The notes beneath the pieces were generated by a model. That model was not told the origin of the DNA, did no database searches, and saw nothing but the letters and a program-made list of their open reading frames with translations. From positions 1 to 64,000 of the forward strand of contig NZ_JTJL01000013.1 in the NCBI RefSeq assembly GCF_001678495.1: DNA of 64,000 bases, written 5' to 3'. This DNA comes from Gallibacterium salpingitidis (lineage in GTDB: Bacteria > Pseudomonadota > Gammaproteobacteria > Enterobacterales > Pasteurellaceae). This document shows, piece by piece, positions 31,183-40,927 of the stretch; the first letter of the stretch is position 1, and the number at the start of each line of letters is the position of its first letter. The position numbers and the translations under genes are program-made.

Positions 31183-32451
31183 TTATTGTTTTGTTGCTGA
31201 ATCTTTGTAAGGAGCAACCCAAAATAGGCAAATCATTCCAGGTACGGCTAAGAAGAAACAGAGCCAATAGAAATGATAATAACCTAATTGTTCAATTAAC
31301 CAACCAGCACTAGAACCGAGTAATGTACGAGGTAGTGCTGCTAAGCTGGTAAATAAAGCGAGTTGGGTAGCGGTATAGAGCGGATTGGTTTCACGAGCCA
31401 TAAAAGCTACAAAGGCGGATGTGCCTAAACCGACGCCGATATATTCACCACTCACCACGACTGCTAATGCAATTAATTCAAAAGTGCCTACTTGCGTAAA
31501 TTTGCCAAAACTGGCTAGCCAAGCGAAGCCCAAAATAGTCACAATTTGCACCAAACCAAATAGCCATAACGCCCGATTAATGCCTATTTTCAGCATAATT
31601 ACGCCACCGACTAAACTAGCGATAATCATTGGCCATAATCCTGCATTTTTAGCGACTAGTGCAATATCAGTGCTGCTATAACCCATATCCACATAAAAAG
31701 GTGTCATCAATGCAGTCGCCATCGTATCGCCTAATTTATACAGGCACATAAAGGCTAAAACCGTTAGCATCCCTTTTGCACCCTTACGTTGATAGAATTC
31801 CACAAATGGATTGATGATATTGTCTTTTAAACTGCGTGATTGCACTGTTACTTGTGGTTCCCATGCAATAAGCAAAGTGGCTAGTATGCCAGGCAGCATA
31901 AAGAGAGCAGTAATAATAAAAACCGTTTGCCAGCTGTAATAAGCGGTTAAGAAAATAGAAAGTGATCCGGGAATTAATCCTGCCAAACGGTAGGCATTGA
32001 CATGAATAGAGTTACCTAAGCCCAGTTCTTGATCTGTTAAAATTTCACGACGATAAGCATCTAATACAATATCTTGTGAAGCAGAGAAAAAGGCAACAAT
32101 AGTGGCAAGAGCAGCGATAGTGGAAATGTTTTGTTGTGGTTCTAACCAAGCAAAACCAGCCAGAGAGAGCACTAATAATAGTTGTAAGACAAGCGTCCAG
32201 CCCCGTCGTCGCCCAAGAAAGGGTAAAACAAAACGGTCTAATGCTGGCGACCAGAGAAATTTCCATGTATAAGGTAAGCCGATTAAAGTAAAGAGTCCGA
32301 TAGTTTTAAGATCGATATGTTCGGTTCTTAGCCAATAAGGAATGAGGCTGACTAAAATATAAAGCGGTAAACCAGAACTAAAACCAGTAAATACACAAAT
32401 AAGCATATTTCGACTAAAGATTTGCTGCATCAGAGAGGTATTTACTGGCAT
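31183..32451 (-). CDS. ampG: AmpG-family muropeptide transporter
   Basis: 422-residue major facilitator with about 12 membrane segments. The start contains FTGFSSGLPLYILVSLIPYWLR, and GLPYTWKFLWSPALDRF and ASQDIVLDAYRREIL are hallmarks of AmpG, which imports anhydro-muropeptides for cell-wall recycling. It sits between adk and galE, a gene order I recall from Haemophilus. Substrate is inferred from family. Confidence 0.9.
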   Translation of the reverse strand: MPVNTSLMQQIFSRNMLICVFTGFSSGLPLYILVSLIPYWLRTEHIDLKTIGLFTLIGLPYTWKFLWSPALDRFVLPFLGRRRGWTLVLQLLLVLSLAGFAWLEPQQNISTIAALATIVAFFSASQDIVLDAYRREILTDQELGLGNSIHVNAYRLAGLIPGSLSIFLTAYYSWQTVFIITALFMLPGILATLLIAWEPQVTVQSRSLKDNIINPFVEFYQRKGAKGMLTVLAFMCLYKLGDTMATALMTPFYVDMGYSSTDIALVAKNAGLWPMIIASLVGGVIMLKIGINRALWLFGLVQIVTILGFAWLASFGKFTQVGTFELIALAVVVSGEYIGVGLGTSAFVAFMARETNPLYTATQLALFTSLAALPRTLLGSSAGWLIEQLGYYHFYWLCFFLAVPGMICLFWVAPYKDSATKQ

Positions 32452-32469
32452 TAGTTGTTCCTTAGTTAA

Positions 32470-33486
32470 TTAATCACGATAACCGTTCGGGTTATTTTTT
32501 TGCCAATTCCATGTATCTTTCATCATTTGTTCTAAGCCACGTTCTGTTTTCCAACCGAGCTCTTTTAGAGCAAGTGATGGATCGGAATAGCAGGTAGCAA
32601 TATCGCCCGGGCGACGATCAGTTAAACGATATGGAATTTTAATATTATTCACTTTTTCAAAGGCATGTACCATATCTAAAACAGAATAACCTGTGCCTGT
32701 ACCTAAATTATAGATATGTAAGCCAGCATCATTTTCGTGACGATCTAATGCTTTTAAATGACCGATCGCTAAATCAACTACGTGAATATAATCACGTACG
32801 CCTGTACCATCGTGTGTTGGGTAGTCACTACCAAAGACAGAAAGTTGTTGTAATTTACCAATCGCCACTTGGCTAATATAAGGCAAGAGGTTGTTTGGAA
32901 TACCGTTTGGGTCTTCGCCGATTAAACCGCTTTCGTGTGCACCAACTGGGTTGAAATAACGTAAGATCGTCATACTGAATTGTGGGATTGCTTTCACTAC
33001 GTCCATAATGATACGTTCAACCATAAATTTAGAGGTGCCATAAGGGTTGGTAGTACCGCCAACTTTGCAAGATTCGGTAATTGGAATGATTTCCGGATCA
33101 CCATAAACTGTTGCTGAAGAACTAAATACAAAGTTAAAGACGCCAGCTTGACGCATTTCATCTAATAAAGTAAGTGAGCCTTCAACATTGTTACGATAAT
33201 ATTCGATTGGTTTCGCTACACTTTCGCCAACCGCTTTTAAACCAGCAAAATGAATTACTGATTCGATTTTATGCTCAGCAAAAATACGTTTTAGTAATGC
33301 ACGATCAAGTACATCACCTTGATAGAAAGTTACGGATTTTCCAGTGATTTGTTTGACACGATCGAGTGATTTTGCTGATGAATTGCAAAGGTTATCTAAT
33401 ACAATAACTTCTTTATTGGCATTTAATAATTCCACTACTGTATGTGAACCGATATATCCTGCGCCGCCTGTAACCAATACAGCCAT
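32470..33486 (-). CDS. galE: UDP-glucose 4-epimerase GalE
   Basis: NAD-dependent short-chain dehydrogenase superfamily epimerase interconverting UDP-glucose and UDP-galactose. 338 residues, E. coli length. The Rossmann motif is [17 protein letters not shown], the catalytic region [11 protein letters not shown] and YGTSK (YxxxK) lie near 123-153, and [12 protein letters not shown] is typical. It supplies UDP-galactose for lipooligosaccharide, including perhaps the nearby GT8 enzyme. Confidence 0.97.
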   Translation of the reverse strand: MAVLVTGGAGYIGSHTVVELLNANKEVIVLDNLCNSSAKSLDRVKQITGKSVTFYQGDVLDRALLKRIFAEHKIESVIHFAGLKAVGESVAKPIEYYRNNVEGSLTLLDEMRQAGVFNFVFSSSATVYGDPEIIPITESCKVGGTTNPYGTSKFMVERIIMDVVKAIPQFSMTILRYFNPVGAHESGLIGEDPNGIPNNLLPYISQVAIGKLQQLSVFGSDYPTHDGTGVRDYIHVVDLAIGHLKALDRHENDAGLHIYNLGTGTGYSVLDMVHAFEKVNNIKIPYRLTDRRPGDIATCYSDPSLALKELGWKTERGLEQMMKDTWNWQKNNPNGYRD

Positions 33487-33511
33487 ATTAGCCTCCTTTA
33501 AGCTAAGTAAA

Positions 33512-34252
33512 TTAGAATTTTACTGTTAAACCAAATGTTTCTAATTGAGCCTTAATTTTCTCTAATGACTCTTTTGTTGGTGGCTTAACATCTTCGAGTT
33601 CATATTTTAAGCCGAGTGTTTCCCATTTATGCTTACCAAGTTGGTGATAAGGAAGTAACTCAACTTTTTCGATATTTTTCATATCCTTAATAAATTCGCC
33701 AAGCAGTTGTACAGAATGTTCATCATCGGTATAACCCGGCACAACCACATAACGAATCCAGGTTTTTTGGTTGCGTTTTTCTAGATATTTGGCAAATTCA
33801 AGGGTGCGTTTATTAGGCACGCCGATAAGGTTTTGGTGAATAGTGTCATCAAGTTGTTTTAAGTCGAGTAATACTAGATCGGTTACATCTAATAATTCAT
33901 CAATGACATGGTCATAATGACGCACAAAACCATTGGTATCTAAACAGGTGTTAATGCCTTGTTCTTTACAGGCGCGGAACCAATCACGTACAAATTCTGC
34001 TTGTAAAATCGCCTCACCACCGGAAGCAGTTACGCCGCCACCAGAAGCGTTCATAAAGTGACGATATGTCACCACCTCTTTCATTAATTCTTCAACGGTA
34101 ATATCTTTGCCGCCATGGAGATCCCATGTGTCACGATTATGGCAATATTTGCAACGCATTAAACAGCCTTGCATAAACAGAATAAAACGAATTCCCGGTC
34201 CATCAACGGTACCGCACGACTCAAATGAATGAATTCTTCCAATTGTTGACAT
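33512..34252 (-). CDS. pflA: Pyruvate formate-lyase activating enzyme PflA
   Basis: Radical-SAM enzyme that installs the glycyl radical on pyruvate formate-lyase under anaerobic conditions. 246 residues, usual length. The cluster motif is [15 protein letters not shown] (CxxxCxxC) near 30, and [16 protein letters not shown] near 70 is typical. The partner pflB is not adjacent: a 555-base gap and divergent mutH lie upstream, and galE lies downstream. Confidence 0.95.
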   Translation of the reverse strand: MSTIGRIHSFESCGTVDGPGIRFILFMQGCLMRCKYCHNRDTWDLHGGKDITVEELMKEVVTYRHFMNASGGGVTASGGEAILQAEFVRDWFRACKEQGINTCLDTNGFVRHYDHVIDELLDVTDLVLLDLKQLDDTIHQNLIGVPNKRTLEFAKYLEKRNQKTWIRYVVVPGYTDDEHSVQLLGEFIKDMKNIEKVELLPYHQLGKHKWETLGLKYELEDVKPPTKESLEKIKAQLETFGLTVKF

Positions 34253-34390
34253 ATATTTAACTGCCTTATAGTCCTTATAATTATAGAGAAAAGTAAGCCT
34301 TCAAAATTTTTTTAATTTTAACTGAATTTGTTGTAAAACTCGACAGGAATTGTTTTCAGTGAAAAAATAAAATTTAACTGTCATATCAAT

Positions 34391-34435
34391 TGTGGATAAC
34401 TTTGTGGAATTTTGTGGTTTAAATTGTGTGGATAA
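34391..34435 (+). promoter_or_regulatory. Tandem DnaA-box-like cluster
   Basis: TGTGGATAA at 34391-34399, TGTGGAATT at 34403, TGTGGTTTA at 34413 and TGTGGATAA at 34427-34435 are all in one orientation. Start-to-start distances are 12, 10 and 14 bases, about one helical turn. This is the layout expected for cooperative DnaA binding. Confidence 0.55.
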
Positions 34436-34635
34436 ATGAAAGTGCCATTTTTGTTTTTGATTTTTAAGAAAAAAATTTTTTTCCACTGATTTTGGCTAAT
34501 TGTTTAAAAAATATCTCTCCACATCATGAAAGCAGATAAAAATTTAATAAAATGTCTTTTTGTTTTTAATCAATTGTTAAATTTAAAAAAATCAATACTG
34601 TTTATTTATTCAGGGTGTGAGTTATTCAGAGAAAT

Positions 34636-34644
34636 TGTGGATAA
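34636..34644 (+). promoter_or_regulatory. Isolated perfect DnaA box
   Basis: TGTGGATAA, identical to the reverse complement of the TTATCCACA consensus, 178 bases before mutH and in the same orientation as the cluster at 34391-34435. Confidence 0.5.
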
Positions 34645-34813
34645 AATTGTGATTGAATAAGCGTAAATTCACGTATAATTTATTTGCTGTTGTTTTTTTA
34701 GACATTGATAAAAATAAAAATCTTGTAAAATCATATTGTTATAAAATTCTGTTGAAAAAATAGAAAATTGAAAAAATGCTGGTTATTTTTTGAGCTTTTA
34801 ATAAGGAGTGGTG

Positions 34814-35500
34814 ATGAAACCACCAATAACGGAACAACAATTAATGGAGCGAGCATATCAATTAGCGGGGAGAACGCTGGCTGATATTGCGCAACAATTA
34901 GGGCAACCTGTGCCGGAAAATTTACGACGAGATAAAGGGTGGGTTGGTACTTTGATTGAATGTGCATTAGGTGCACAAGCGGGTAGTAAGCCGGAACAAG
35001 ATTTTGCCAAATTGGGCATTGAGTTAAAAACTATCCCGATTAATCGTTATGGTGAACCGCTAGAAACGACTTTCGTTTGTTTAGCACCATTAACAGATAA
35101 TCATGGCATTGTATGGGAATGTTCTCATGTACGTTACAAATTATCAAAAGTATTGTGGATTCCTGTAGAAGGCGAACGTACCATTCCATTGCGTGAACGA
35201 CGTGTCGGTCAACCTATTTTGTGGCAGCCATCAATTGAGGAAGAAAATCAGCTACGGCAGGATTGGGAAGAGTTGATGGAATTGATTGTATTAGGTGATG
35301 TGAAAAAAATTACTGCGCGGATTGGCGAGGTACTGCAATTACGTCCGAAAGGTGCCAACAGTAAAGTATTAACAAAAGGTGTTGGGGAAAAGGGGGAAAC
35401 AATTGATACTTTGCCATTAGGCTTTTATTTACGCAAAAACTTTACCGCACAAATTTTGCGAAATTTTCAGCTGGGGAAATATTCCTTTCCATCTGATTAG
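34814..35500 (+). CDS. mutH: DNA mismatch repair endonuclease MutH
   Basis: Sequence-specific nicking endonuclease of methyl-directed mismatch repair, cutting the unmethylated strand at hemimethylated GATC when activated by MutL. I start it at ATG 34814 (228 residues), five bases after AAGGAG; two in-frame GTG codons directly precede it. The PD-(D/E)xK nuclease signature is seen in [16 protein letters not shown] near 62-77. TerC-family gene follows after 56 bases. Confidence 0.95.
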   Translation: MKPPITEQQLMERAYQLAGRTLADIAQQLGQPVPENLRRDKGWVGTLIECALGAQAGSKPEQDFAKLGIELKTIPINRYGEPLETTFVCLAPLTDNHGIVWECSHVRYKLSKVLWIPVEGERTIPLRERRVGQPILWQPSIEEENQLRQDWEELMELIVLGDVKKITARIGEVLQLRPKGANSKVLTKGVGEKGETIDTLPLGFYLRKNFTAQILRNFQLGKYSFPSD

Positions 35501-35556
35501 TCGGTATAGTATGACGCTTTTATTTTTTAGCTTAGTGAGTCATTAAAGGAGCATTT

Positions 35557-36273
35557 ATGTTGGAGTGGATTAGCAGTCCGGAAGCGTGGATTGCCTTATT
35601 TACCTTAACTGCATTAGAGATCGTTTTAGGGATCGATAATATTATTTTTATTAGTATTTTAGTTGGGCGTTTACCAGCTCATCAACGTCAGTCAGGACGT
35701 ATTTTAGGGCTAAGTTTGGCGATGGGAACACGTATTTTGTTGTTGTTGTCATTGGCATGGATTATGCGTTTGACTGAACCATTATTTGAGGTTGCCGGCT
35801 ATGCTATTTCTGGACGTGATTTGATTTTACTGTTAGGAGGCTTATTCCTATTGGTAAAAAGTACTTTAGAAATTCACCATAGTATGGAAGAGAGTGCAAC
35901 AGAAGAACAAAAAGCACCAAAAAAAGTGAGTTTTTTAGCAGTATTAATTCAAATTGCTTTGTTGGATATTGTGTTCTCATTAGACTCTGTAATTACGGCA
36001 GTAGGAATGGCAAATCATGTTGAAGTTATGATCATTGCAATTATTTTAGCGGTTGGAGTAATGATGATTGCGGCAAAACCAATTGGCGATTTTGTCGAAG
36101 CACATCCAACGTTAAAAATTTTGGCACTCTCTTTCTTAATTTTGATTGGGGTATCGTTAATTGGTGAAGGTCTATCATTCCATATTCCAAAAGGCTACAT
36201 CTATTTTGCAATGGGCTTCTCGGTTTGCGTTGAGATGATCAATTTAAGAATGCGCCAACATCTAAAGAAATAA
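35557..36273 (+). CDS. TerC-family integral membrane protein
   Basis: 238 residues with about seven membrane segments. LEIVLGIDNIIFISILV near 20 and IVFSLDSVITAVGMANH near 135 hold the paired acidic residues typical of TerC proteins. Family members such as MeeF/YceF-like and Alx act in manganese efflux during metalation of exported proteins or in tellurite-associated stress; here the substrate is not known. A GGAG ribosome binding site precedes the ATG. A terminator lies after it. Confidence 0.88.
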   Translation: MLEWISSPEAWIALFTLTALEIVLGIDNIIFISILVGRLPAHQRQSGRILGLSLAMGTRILLLLSLAWIMRLTEPLFEVAGYAISGRDLILLLGGLFLLVKSTLEIHHSMEESATEEQKAPKKVSFLAVLIQIALLDIVFSLDSVITAVGMANHVEVMIIAIILAVGVMMIAAKPIGDFVEAHPTLKILALSFLILIGVSLIGEGLSFHIPKGYIYFAMGFSVCVEMINLRMRQHLKK

Positions 36274-36310
36274 GATAATTATTATCTGACCGATAGATAT
36301 TTTTAAATTT

Positions 36311-36368
36311 AAGCTGTATTTCAATAGTGGTAACATAGGTTGCCTAGAGCTAAGAAATACAGCTTTTT
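36311..36368 (+). terminator. Terminator of the terC-family gene
   Basis: AAGCTGTATTTC and GAAATACAGCTT are perfect 12-bp arms separated by 31 bases and followed by a T run. It lies 38 bases after the stop codon. Confidence 0.7.
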
Positions 36369-36453
36369 ATATTGTTTATTCCTTTCTCTTTTCTTTGCTA
36401 TAAAAATTTTCTAGCATATTAATTTTTACAATATATTAACAAGGAATGTCGCA

Positions 36454-37410
36454 ATGGATGGGTTTCTCGATTCTATCTCATTCTCGATTGGTGTTACGCT
36501 GCCTAATATTTTGATGTTATTTCTAGGTATTTATCTGCGCCATGTTGGAATGATTAATGATCAATTTTGTCAACAAGGCTCCAAATTAGTGTTCAATATC
36601 ACTTTGCCTGCGTTGTTATTCTTAAGTATTATCGAAAATCCGACTGATTATGGCGCTCAACTACAAATTATTGTTGCAGGGTATGCTGGCTGCTTACTTA
36701 TCTTTGTGTTAGGTGAAATTTTTGCCGCAAAATTTATTCAAGATAAACGTGAGCGTGGTACTTTTGTGCAAGGCGTCTTTCGTGGTAATAGTGGAATTAT
36801 TGGGTTATCGCTTTGTGCTAATGCTTATGGTTCTAGCGGTATTGCCGCTGCATCAGTCTATACTGCGTTGATTACATTACTTTATAACGTATTAGCAGTG
36901 ATTACATTAAGTCGTTCCTTATCTGATAATGGAAAACCAAGTTTTTCTAGCATTCTGAAACAATTGATCAAAAATCCATTGATCTTATCGATTATGGTAG
37001 CGTTAGTTATCAGTAAGTTAGGTTTTACTATTCCAAAATCGTTAATTAGTACGGGTGATTACTTGTCACGAATGACATTGCCATTAGCATTGTTATGTAC
37101 GGGAGCAAGTTTAAATTTTAGAGGTATGGATCCTTCATCAAAAATTGCATTTCAATCGAGTATTGGGCGTGTGGTTGTTGCACCTATTGTATTAGTATTA
37201 GTTGCGCGTTTATGTGGCGTAACGGGTTTAGGTTTAGGCGTGATTTTTTTGATGACAGCAACACCAGCCGCAGCAGCGAGTTATCCAATGGTACGTAGTA
37301 TGGGCGGAAATGCGAAAACTGCTGCCAATATTGTTGGTATCACTACTATTGGTTCAATTATCAGCTCTGCCATTGGTATTGTCATCTTAAAACAATTAAA
37401 TTGGATGTAA
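36454..37410 (+). CDS. AEC-family (auxin efflux carrier type) transporter
   Basis: 318 residues with about ten membrane segments. LPNILMLFLGIYLRHVGMI near the start, NITLPALLFLSI near 48 and a C-terminal repeat with ATPAAAASYPMVRSMGGNA match the membrane-transport (AEC) family, whose members move malate, malonate or other small organic anions. The substrate cannot be told from sequence. It stands alone, with the thiBPQ promoter starting eight bases after its stop. Confidence 0.87.
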   Translation: MDGFLDSISFSIGVTLPNILMLFLGIYLRHVGMINDQFCQQGSKLVFNITLPALLFLSIIENPTDYGAQLQIIVAGYAGCLLIFVLGEIFAAKFIQDKRERGTFVQGVFRGNSGIIGLSLCANAYGSSGIAAASVYTALITLLYNVLAVITLSRSLSDNGKPSFSSILKQLIKNPLILSIMVALVISKLGFTIPKSLISTGDYLSRMTLPLALLCTGASLNFRGMDPSSKIAFQSSIGRVVVAPIVLVLVARLCGVTGLGLGVIFLMTATPAAAASYPMVRSMGGNAKTAANIVGITTIGSIISSAIGIVILKQLNWM

Positions 37411-37417
37411 GAAAGGA

Positions 37418-37446
37418 TTGTTTAATTAAGCACAATTTCGTATAGT
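37418..37446 (+). promoter_or_regulatory. Sigma-70 promoter of thiBPQ
   Basis: TTGTTT (37418-37423), a 17-base spacer and TATAGT (37441-37446). Transcription should start near 37453, directly at the 5' end of the riboswitch. Confidence 0.75.
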
Positions 37447-37454
37447 AACTGCCG

Positions 37455-37557
37455 TTCTCAACGGGGTGCATTATTTTATTAAGAATATTGATAGAGTAAG
37501 GCTGAGATAATACCCGTCGAACCTGAACTGATTAGTCGCAGCGGAGGGATTTGAGAA
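37455..37557 (+). promoter_or_regulatory. TPP riboswitch (THI element)
   Basis: The conserved thi-box is clear: GGGGTGC at 37463-37469, GGCTGAGATAATACCC around 37500-37514, GAACCTGAACTGATTAGT and the closing GCGGAGGGATTTGAGAA. TTCTCAA (37455-37461) and TTGAGAA (37551-37557) pair as stem P1. The variable P3 arm carries an AT-rich extension. It controls thiB, 61 bases downstream. No T-run terminator follows, so control is probably at translation. Confidence 0.95.
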
Positions 37558-37618
37558 GCACGTTACTGCTATTCAAAATCCTGTTCATTGCAGTTATGTT
37601 ATGAAATAGGAAGTTACC

Positions 37619-38611
37619 ATGTTCAAAAAAATTATTGTTGCTAGCGCTTTAACTGTTAGCACCGTTTCATTTGCCGCACCAACATTAAATGTTTATACCT
37701 ATGACTCTTTTGCCTCTGATTGGGGTCCTGGTCCAAAATTAGAACAACTATTTGAAAAAAATTGTCAATGTGATCTGAAATTTATCGCTTTTGATGACAG
37801 TATCACGATGTTCAATCGTTTACGTTTAGAAGGGAAGAAAAGTAAGGCTGATGTAGCGTTAGGTTTTGATCAAAGTTTATTAGAAGCGGCAACGCAATCG
37901 AAATTATTTGCTACTTCTTCAGTCGATTTGTCAGGATTAAAGCTGCCGCTATCATGGCAAGATCAAACTTATATTCCTTATGATTTTGGTAGTTATGCTT
38001 TTATTTATGATAAAACGAAATTAACTAACCCTCCGAAAAGTTTAAAAGAGTTAGTGGAACGTGAAGATTTGCGGGTTATTTATCAAGATCCTCGTACTAG
38101 CTCCGTTGGACGCGGTTTATTATTGTGGATGAATCAAGTTTATCCGCAAGACCAAGTAGCAGCAGCGTGGCAAAAATTGGCTAAACATACGGTTACAGTG
38201 GGCAAGGGTTGGACAGATACTTATGGCGCTTTCTTAAAAGGGGAAAGTGATGTGGTGTTAAGTTATCGAACTTCACCGCTATATCATTTACTCAATGAAC
38301 AAAAAGATCAGTATGCAGCAACTGTTTTTGCCGAGGGTAATGTGTTACAGATTGAAGTTGCTGCAAAATTAAAAGCGAGTAAACAAGGCAAATTAGCCGA
38401 TCAATTTTTGCAATTTTTGCTTAGTCCAGAAGCACAAAAAATTATTAGCGAAAGTAATGTGATGTTTGCGGTAACTGCTGCGGCTATTGAACCTCATTAT
38501 GATCAATTACGTCAGCAAGTGTTATCAGAGAAAACGTTAGATACGACAAAAGTAACCCATCAACAAGCGAAAGCGTGGTTATCGGTTTGGCAAAATGCTT
38601 TAGCTAAATAA
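37619..38611 (+). CDS. thiB: Thiamine ABC transporter substrate-binding protein ThiB
   Basis: Periplasmic binding protein for thiamine, thiamine phosphate and TPP, 330 residues. A signal peptide is evident (MFKKIIVASALTVSTVSFAA, cleavage near residue 19-20). The mature start APTLNVYTYDSFASDWGPG and the KADVALGFDQSLLEAA segment are typical of ThiB/TbpA. It lies behind a TPP riboswitch and overlaps thiP by one base (TAATG). Confidence 0.95.
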   Translation: MFKKIIVASALTVSTVSFAAPTLNVYTYDSFASDWGPGPKLEQLFEKNCQCDLKFIAFDDSITMFNRLRLEGKKSKADVALGFDQSLLEAATQSKLFATSSVDLSGLKLPLSWQDQTYIPYDFGSYAFIYDKTKLTNPPKSLKELVEREDLRVIYQDPRTSSVGRGLLLWMNQVYPQDQVAAAWQKLAKHTVTVGKGWTDTYGAFLKGESDVVLSYRTSPLYHLLNEQKDQYAATVFAEGNVLQIEVAAKLKASKQGKLADQFLQFLLSPEAQKIISESNVMFAVTAAAIEPHYDQLRQQVLSEKTLDTTKVTHQQAKAWLSVWQNALAK

Positions 38612-40206
38612 TGACGATAATGCGCAAAATTAGTCGTTATTCTTATTGGTTTTCAGGCGTTACTGTCTTAATCATTCTTGCCGTCATTTATGGCGGCAGT
38701 TTGTTGCATTTATTGCAATATAGCCAATTTTCACAGTGGGCAGAATTATTACAAAATGCTTATTTAAAACAAGTAATTGTATTTAGTTTTTATCAAGCAG
38801 GGCTCTCAGCTTTACTCTCAATTGTATTTGGCTTATTAGTAGCTAGAGCATTGTTTTATTTAGAGTTCTCGGGTAAGGCATTGCTATTAAAAATCTTTTC
38901 ATTAACTTATGTTTTGCCTGCCTTAGTTGCGATCTTTGGCTTATTAGGAGTATATGGCTTTAATGGCTGGCTAAATCAATTCTTACGCTTATTTGGCTGG
39001 CAACTTCCTGATATTTATGGTTTAAGCGGGATTTTATTAGCTCATTTATTTTTTAATATTCCGCTTAGTGCCAAAGTGTTACATCAACGGCTAAATCAGT
39101 TATCACCATCACAATTTAAACTTGCTGCTCAACTCAATTTACGCGGTTGGTGTTTTTTTCGTTGGGTAGAGTTACCGTTTCTTAAACCGGTTTGTTTTAG
39201 TCTATTTGGACTGATTTTTTTGCTCTGTTTTACCAGCTTTACCATTGTATTAACTTTAGGTGGCGGACCAAAATATACCACATTAGAAGTGGCGATTTAC
39301 CAAGCGATAACTTTTGATTTTGAATTAGAAACCGCAGCATTATTAGCAATTTTACAGTTCCTCTTCTGTTTTGTGTTGTTTACGATTAATAGCCGTTTTG
39401 CACGTTATCAACAGTTGGGCAATATATCACAGCAAAATTGGCGTTTACCGTTATCGAAGCAACAACGTTACTGGCATTGTTTGATTTTGATCTTGGCAGG
39501 ATTGTTTATTATTACGCCATTAGTGGAAACGTTGATTGCTGGATTAACTGCCCGCCAATTCTGGCAACAACTATTACAACCAGAATTATGGCAGGCGATA
39601 CTATTCTCACTATTATTAGCGCCAACGGCAGCAATATTATGTTTACTATTGACAGTGGCATTATTGCTAACAACAAGACAACTTTATTGGCGAGGAAAGC
39701 AGGCGAGTAGCCAGCTGTTATTAAATATTGGCACTATTATTTTGGCGATTCCGACATTAGTTTTAGCTACCGGATTGTTTTTATTATTAGGACAAATTGA
39801 TGCGGATATTGTGACACTATTTTTGTTAGTGGCTTTATGTAATGCATTAGTAGCAATGCCATTTGCTTTACAACTTTTAACACCGGCGTTTTATAACAAT
39901 GTGCTCAATTATCAGCGTTTATGTTTATCACTCAATATTCGTGGTTGGCAACGTTGGCGAGTTGTTGAAAAGGCAACATTATTAAAGCCATTGCGTTCAG
40001 CCTTTGCTTTAGCAGCGGCTATTTCATTAGGTGATTTTACTGCAATCGCTTTATTTGGTAATGATAGTTTTACTTCTTTGCCACTATTATTGTACCGACA
40101 ATTAGGGCATTACCAGCATGATGGCGCAGCAGTAACAGCAATGATTTTATTGGTTTTTTATTTCTTAATTTTCTTATTTACGGAACAGAGCAAAGGCAAT
40201 GATTAA
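38611..40206 (+). CDS. thiP: Thiamine ABC transporter permease ThiP
   Basis: Inner-membrane permease with about 12 membrane segments, 531 residues, arising from two fused permease halves. Each half has an EAA-type loop ([20 protein letters not shown] near 170; [18 protein letters not shown] near 440). A second ATG three codons in (38620) is an alternative start. Start overlaps the thiB stop and the end overlaps thiQ by eight bases, so the three subunits are coupled. Confidence 0.95.
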   Translation: MTIMRKISRYSYWFSGVTVLIILAVIYGGSLLHLLQYSQFSQWAELLQNAYLKQVIVFSFYQAGLSALLSIVFGLLVARALFYLEFSGKALLLKIFSLTYVLPALVAIFGLLGVYGFNGWLNQFLRLFGWQLPDIYGLSGILLAHLFFNIPLSAKVLHQRLNQLSPSQFKLAAQLNLRGWCFFRWVELPFLKPVCFSLFGLIFLLCFTSFTIVLTLGGGPKYTTLEVAIYQAITFDFELETAALLAILQFLFCFVLFTINSRFARYQQLGNISQQNWRLPLSKQQRYWHCLILILAGLFIITPLVETLIAGLTARQFWQQLLQPELWQAILFSLLLAPTAAILCLLLTVALLLTTRQLYWRGKQASSQLLLNIGTIILAIPTLVLATGLFLLLGQIDADIVTLFLLVALCNALVAMPFALQLLTPAFYNNVLNYQRLCLSLNIRGWQRWRVVEKATLLKPLRSAFALAAAISLGDFTAIALFGNDSFTSLPLLLYRQLGHYQHDGAAVTAMILLVFYFLIFLFTEQSKGND

Positions 40207-40861
40207 TCTCAAACAAGTGAAATATGCTTATCCACCAATGCCAATGGAGTTTGACCTAGAGTTAGCAGCAAGTGAAAAAACGGCGGTAATTGGCGCTAGT
40301 GGCGCAGGGAAATCGACATTGCTTAATTTAATTGCCGGTTTTGAGCAGGTTGCACAAGGGGAAATTTGGCTAGATGGTGTAAATCATACGACAACAGAGC
40401 CGCATCAACGCCCGATTTCGATGCTATTTCAGGATAATAATCTATTCAACCATCTTACCGTAGCAGAGAATATTGCATTAGGTTTAAAACCAAGTTTATC
40501 GCTTAATCAACAAGAACAGAAAGCTATTGAACAAGTGGCAGAGCAGGTTGGTTTGCAAGAGTATTTAAAGCGTTTACCAGAAACTTTATCTGGCGGGCAG
40601 AAACAGCGTGTTGCCTTAGCGAGAACATTATTGCGTAATTGTCCGATTTTATTGTTAGATGAACCGTTTTCTGCACTTGATCCCGAGTTGCGGCAAGAGA
40701 TGTTGGTGTTAGTGAATCAGATTTGTACGGAGAAAAAGTTGTGCTTATTACTGGTGACTCATCAATTAAGTGAAGTTATTGGCATTATGGATCGAGTTAT
40801 TCGTATTGATAATGGTAGGATCTCTGAAAATTATTTGGTAGATCGGGAAAACAGTCGCTAG
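40199..40861 (+). CDS. thiQ: Thiamine ABC transporter ATPase ThiQ
   Basis: 220-residue ABC ATPase energising thiamine import. Walker A is [12 protein letters not shown] near 33, the Q-loop is [13 protein letters not shown], the signature is [14 protein letters not shown] near 128 and Walker B is [13 protein letters not shown]. It is the last gene of the riboswitch-controlled operon; bioB starts 66 bases later behind a palindrome. Confidence 0.96.
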   Translation: MINLKQVKYAYPPMPMEFDLELAASEKTAVIGASGAGKSTLLNLIAGFEQVAQGEIWLDGVNHTTTEPHQRPISMLFQDNNLFNHLTVAENIALGLKPSLSLNQQEQKAIEQVAEQVGLQEYLKRLPETLSGGQKQRVALARTLLRNCPILLLDEPFSALDPELRQEMLVLVNQICTEKKLCLLLVTHQLSEVIGIMDRVIRIDNGRISENYLVDRENSR

Positions 40862-40878
40862 AATATGGCACTTTGTTA

Positions 40879-40895
40879 GCAAAGTTGAACTTTGC
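40879..40895. promoter_or_regulatory. 17-bp palindrome upstream of bioB
   Basis: GCAAAGTT-G-AACTTTGC is perfect except for the single central base. It lies between thiQ and bioB, 32 bases before the bioB start. It could be an operator or an mRNA hairpin; it does not look like the TTGTAAAC-type BirA site. Confidence 0.5.
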
Positions 40896-40927
40896 GATTA
40901 ATAAGGATAATAACAAAAGGATACGTT

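Larger units (their letters stand above)
34253..34807. promoter_or_regulatory. pflA-mutH intergenic region with a DnaA-box array
   Basis: 555 bases with no convincing gene, extremely AT-rich. It holds three perfect TGTGGATAA DnaA boxes and several one- or two-mismatch relatives (TGTGGAATT, TGTGGTTTA), most in the same orientation at 10-14 base spacing. I saw no GATC sites in it, unlike enteric oriC. It must also hold the pflA and mutH promoters. Confidence 0.6.

Noticed and set aside
34253-34807. Chromosomal replication origin
   Set aside because: DnaA boxes and AT-richness fit, but I saw no GATC sites in the gap and no mnmG, mioC or dnaA genes nearby. I keep it as a DnaA-box cluster only.
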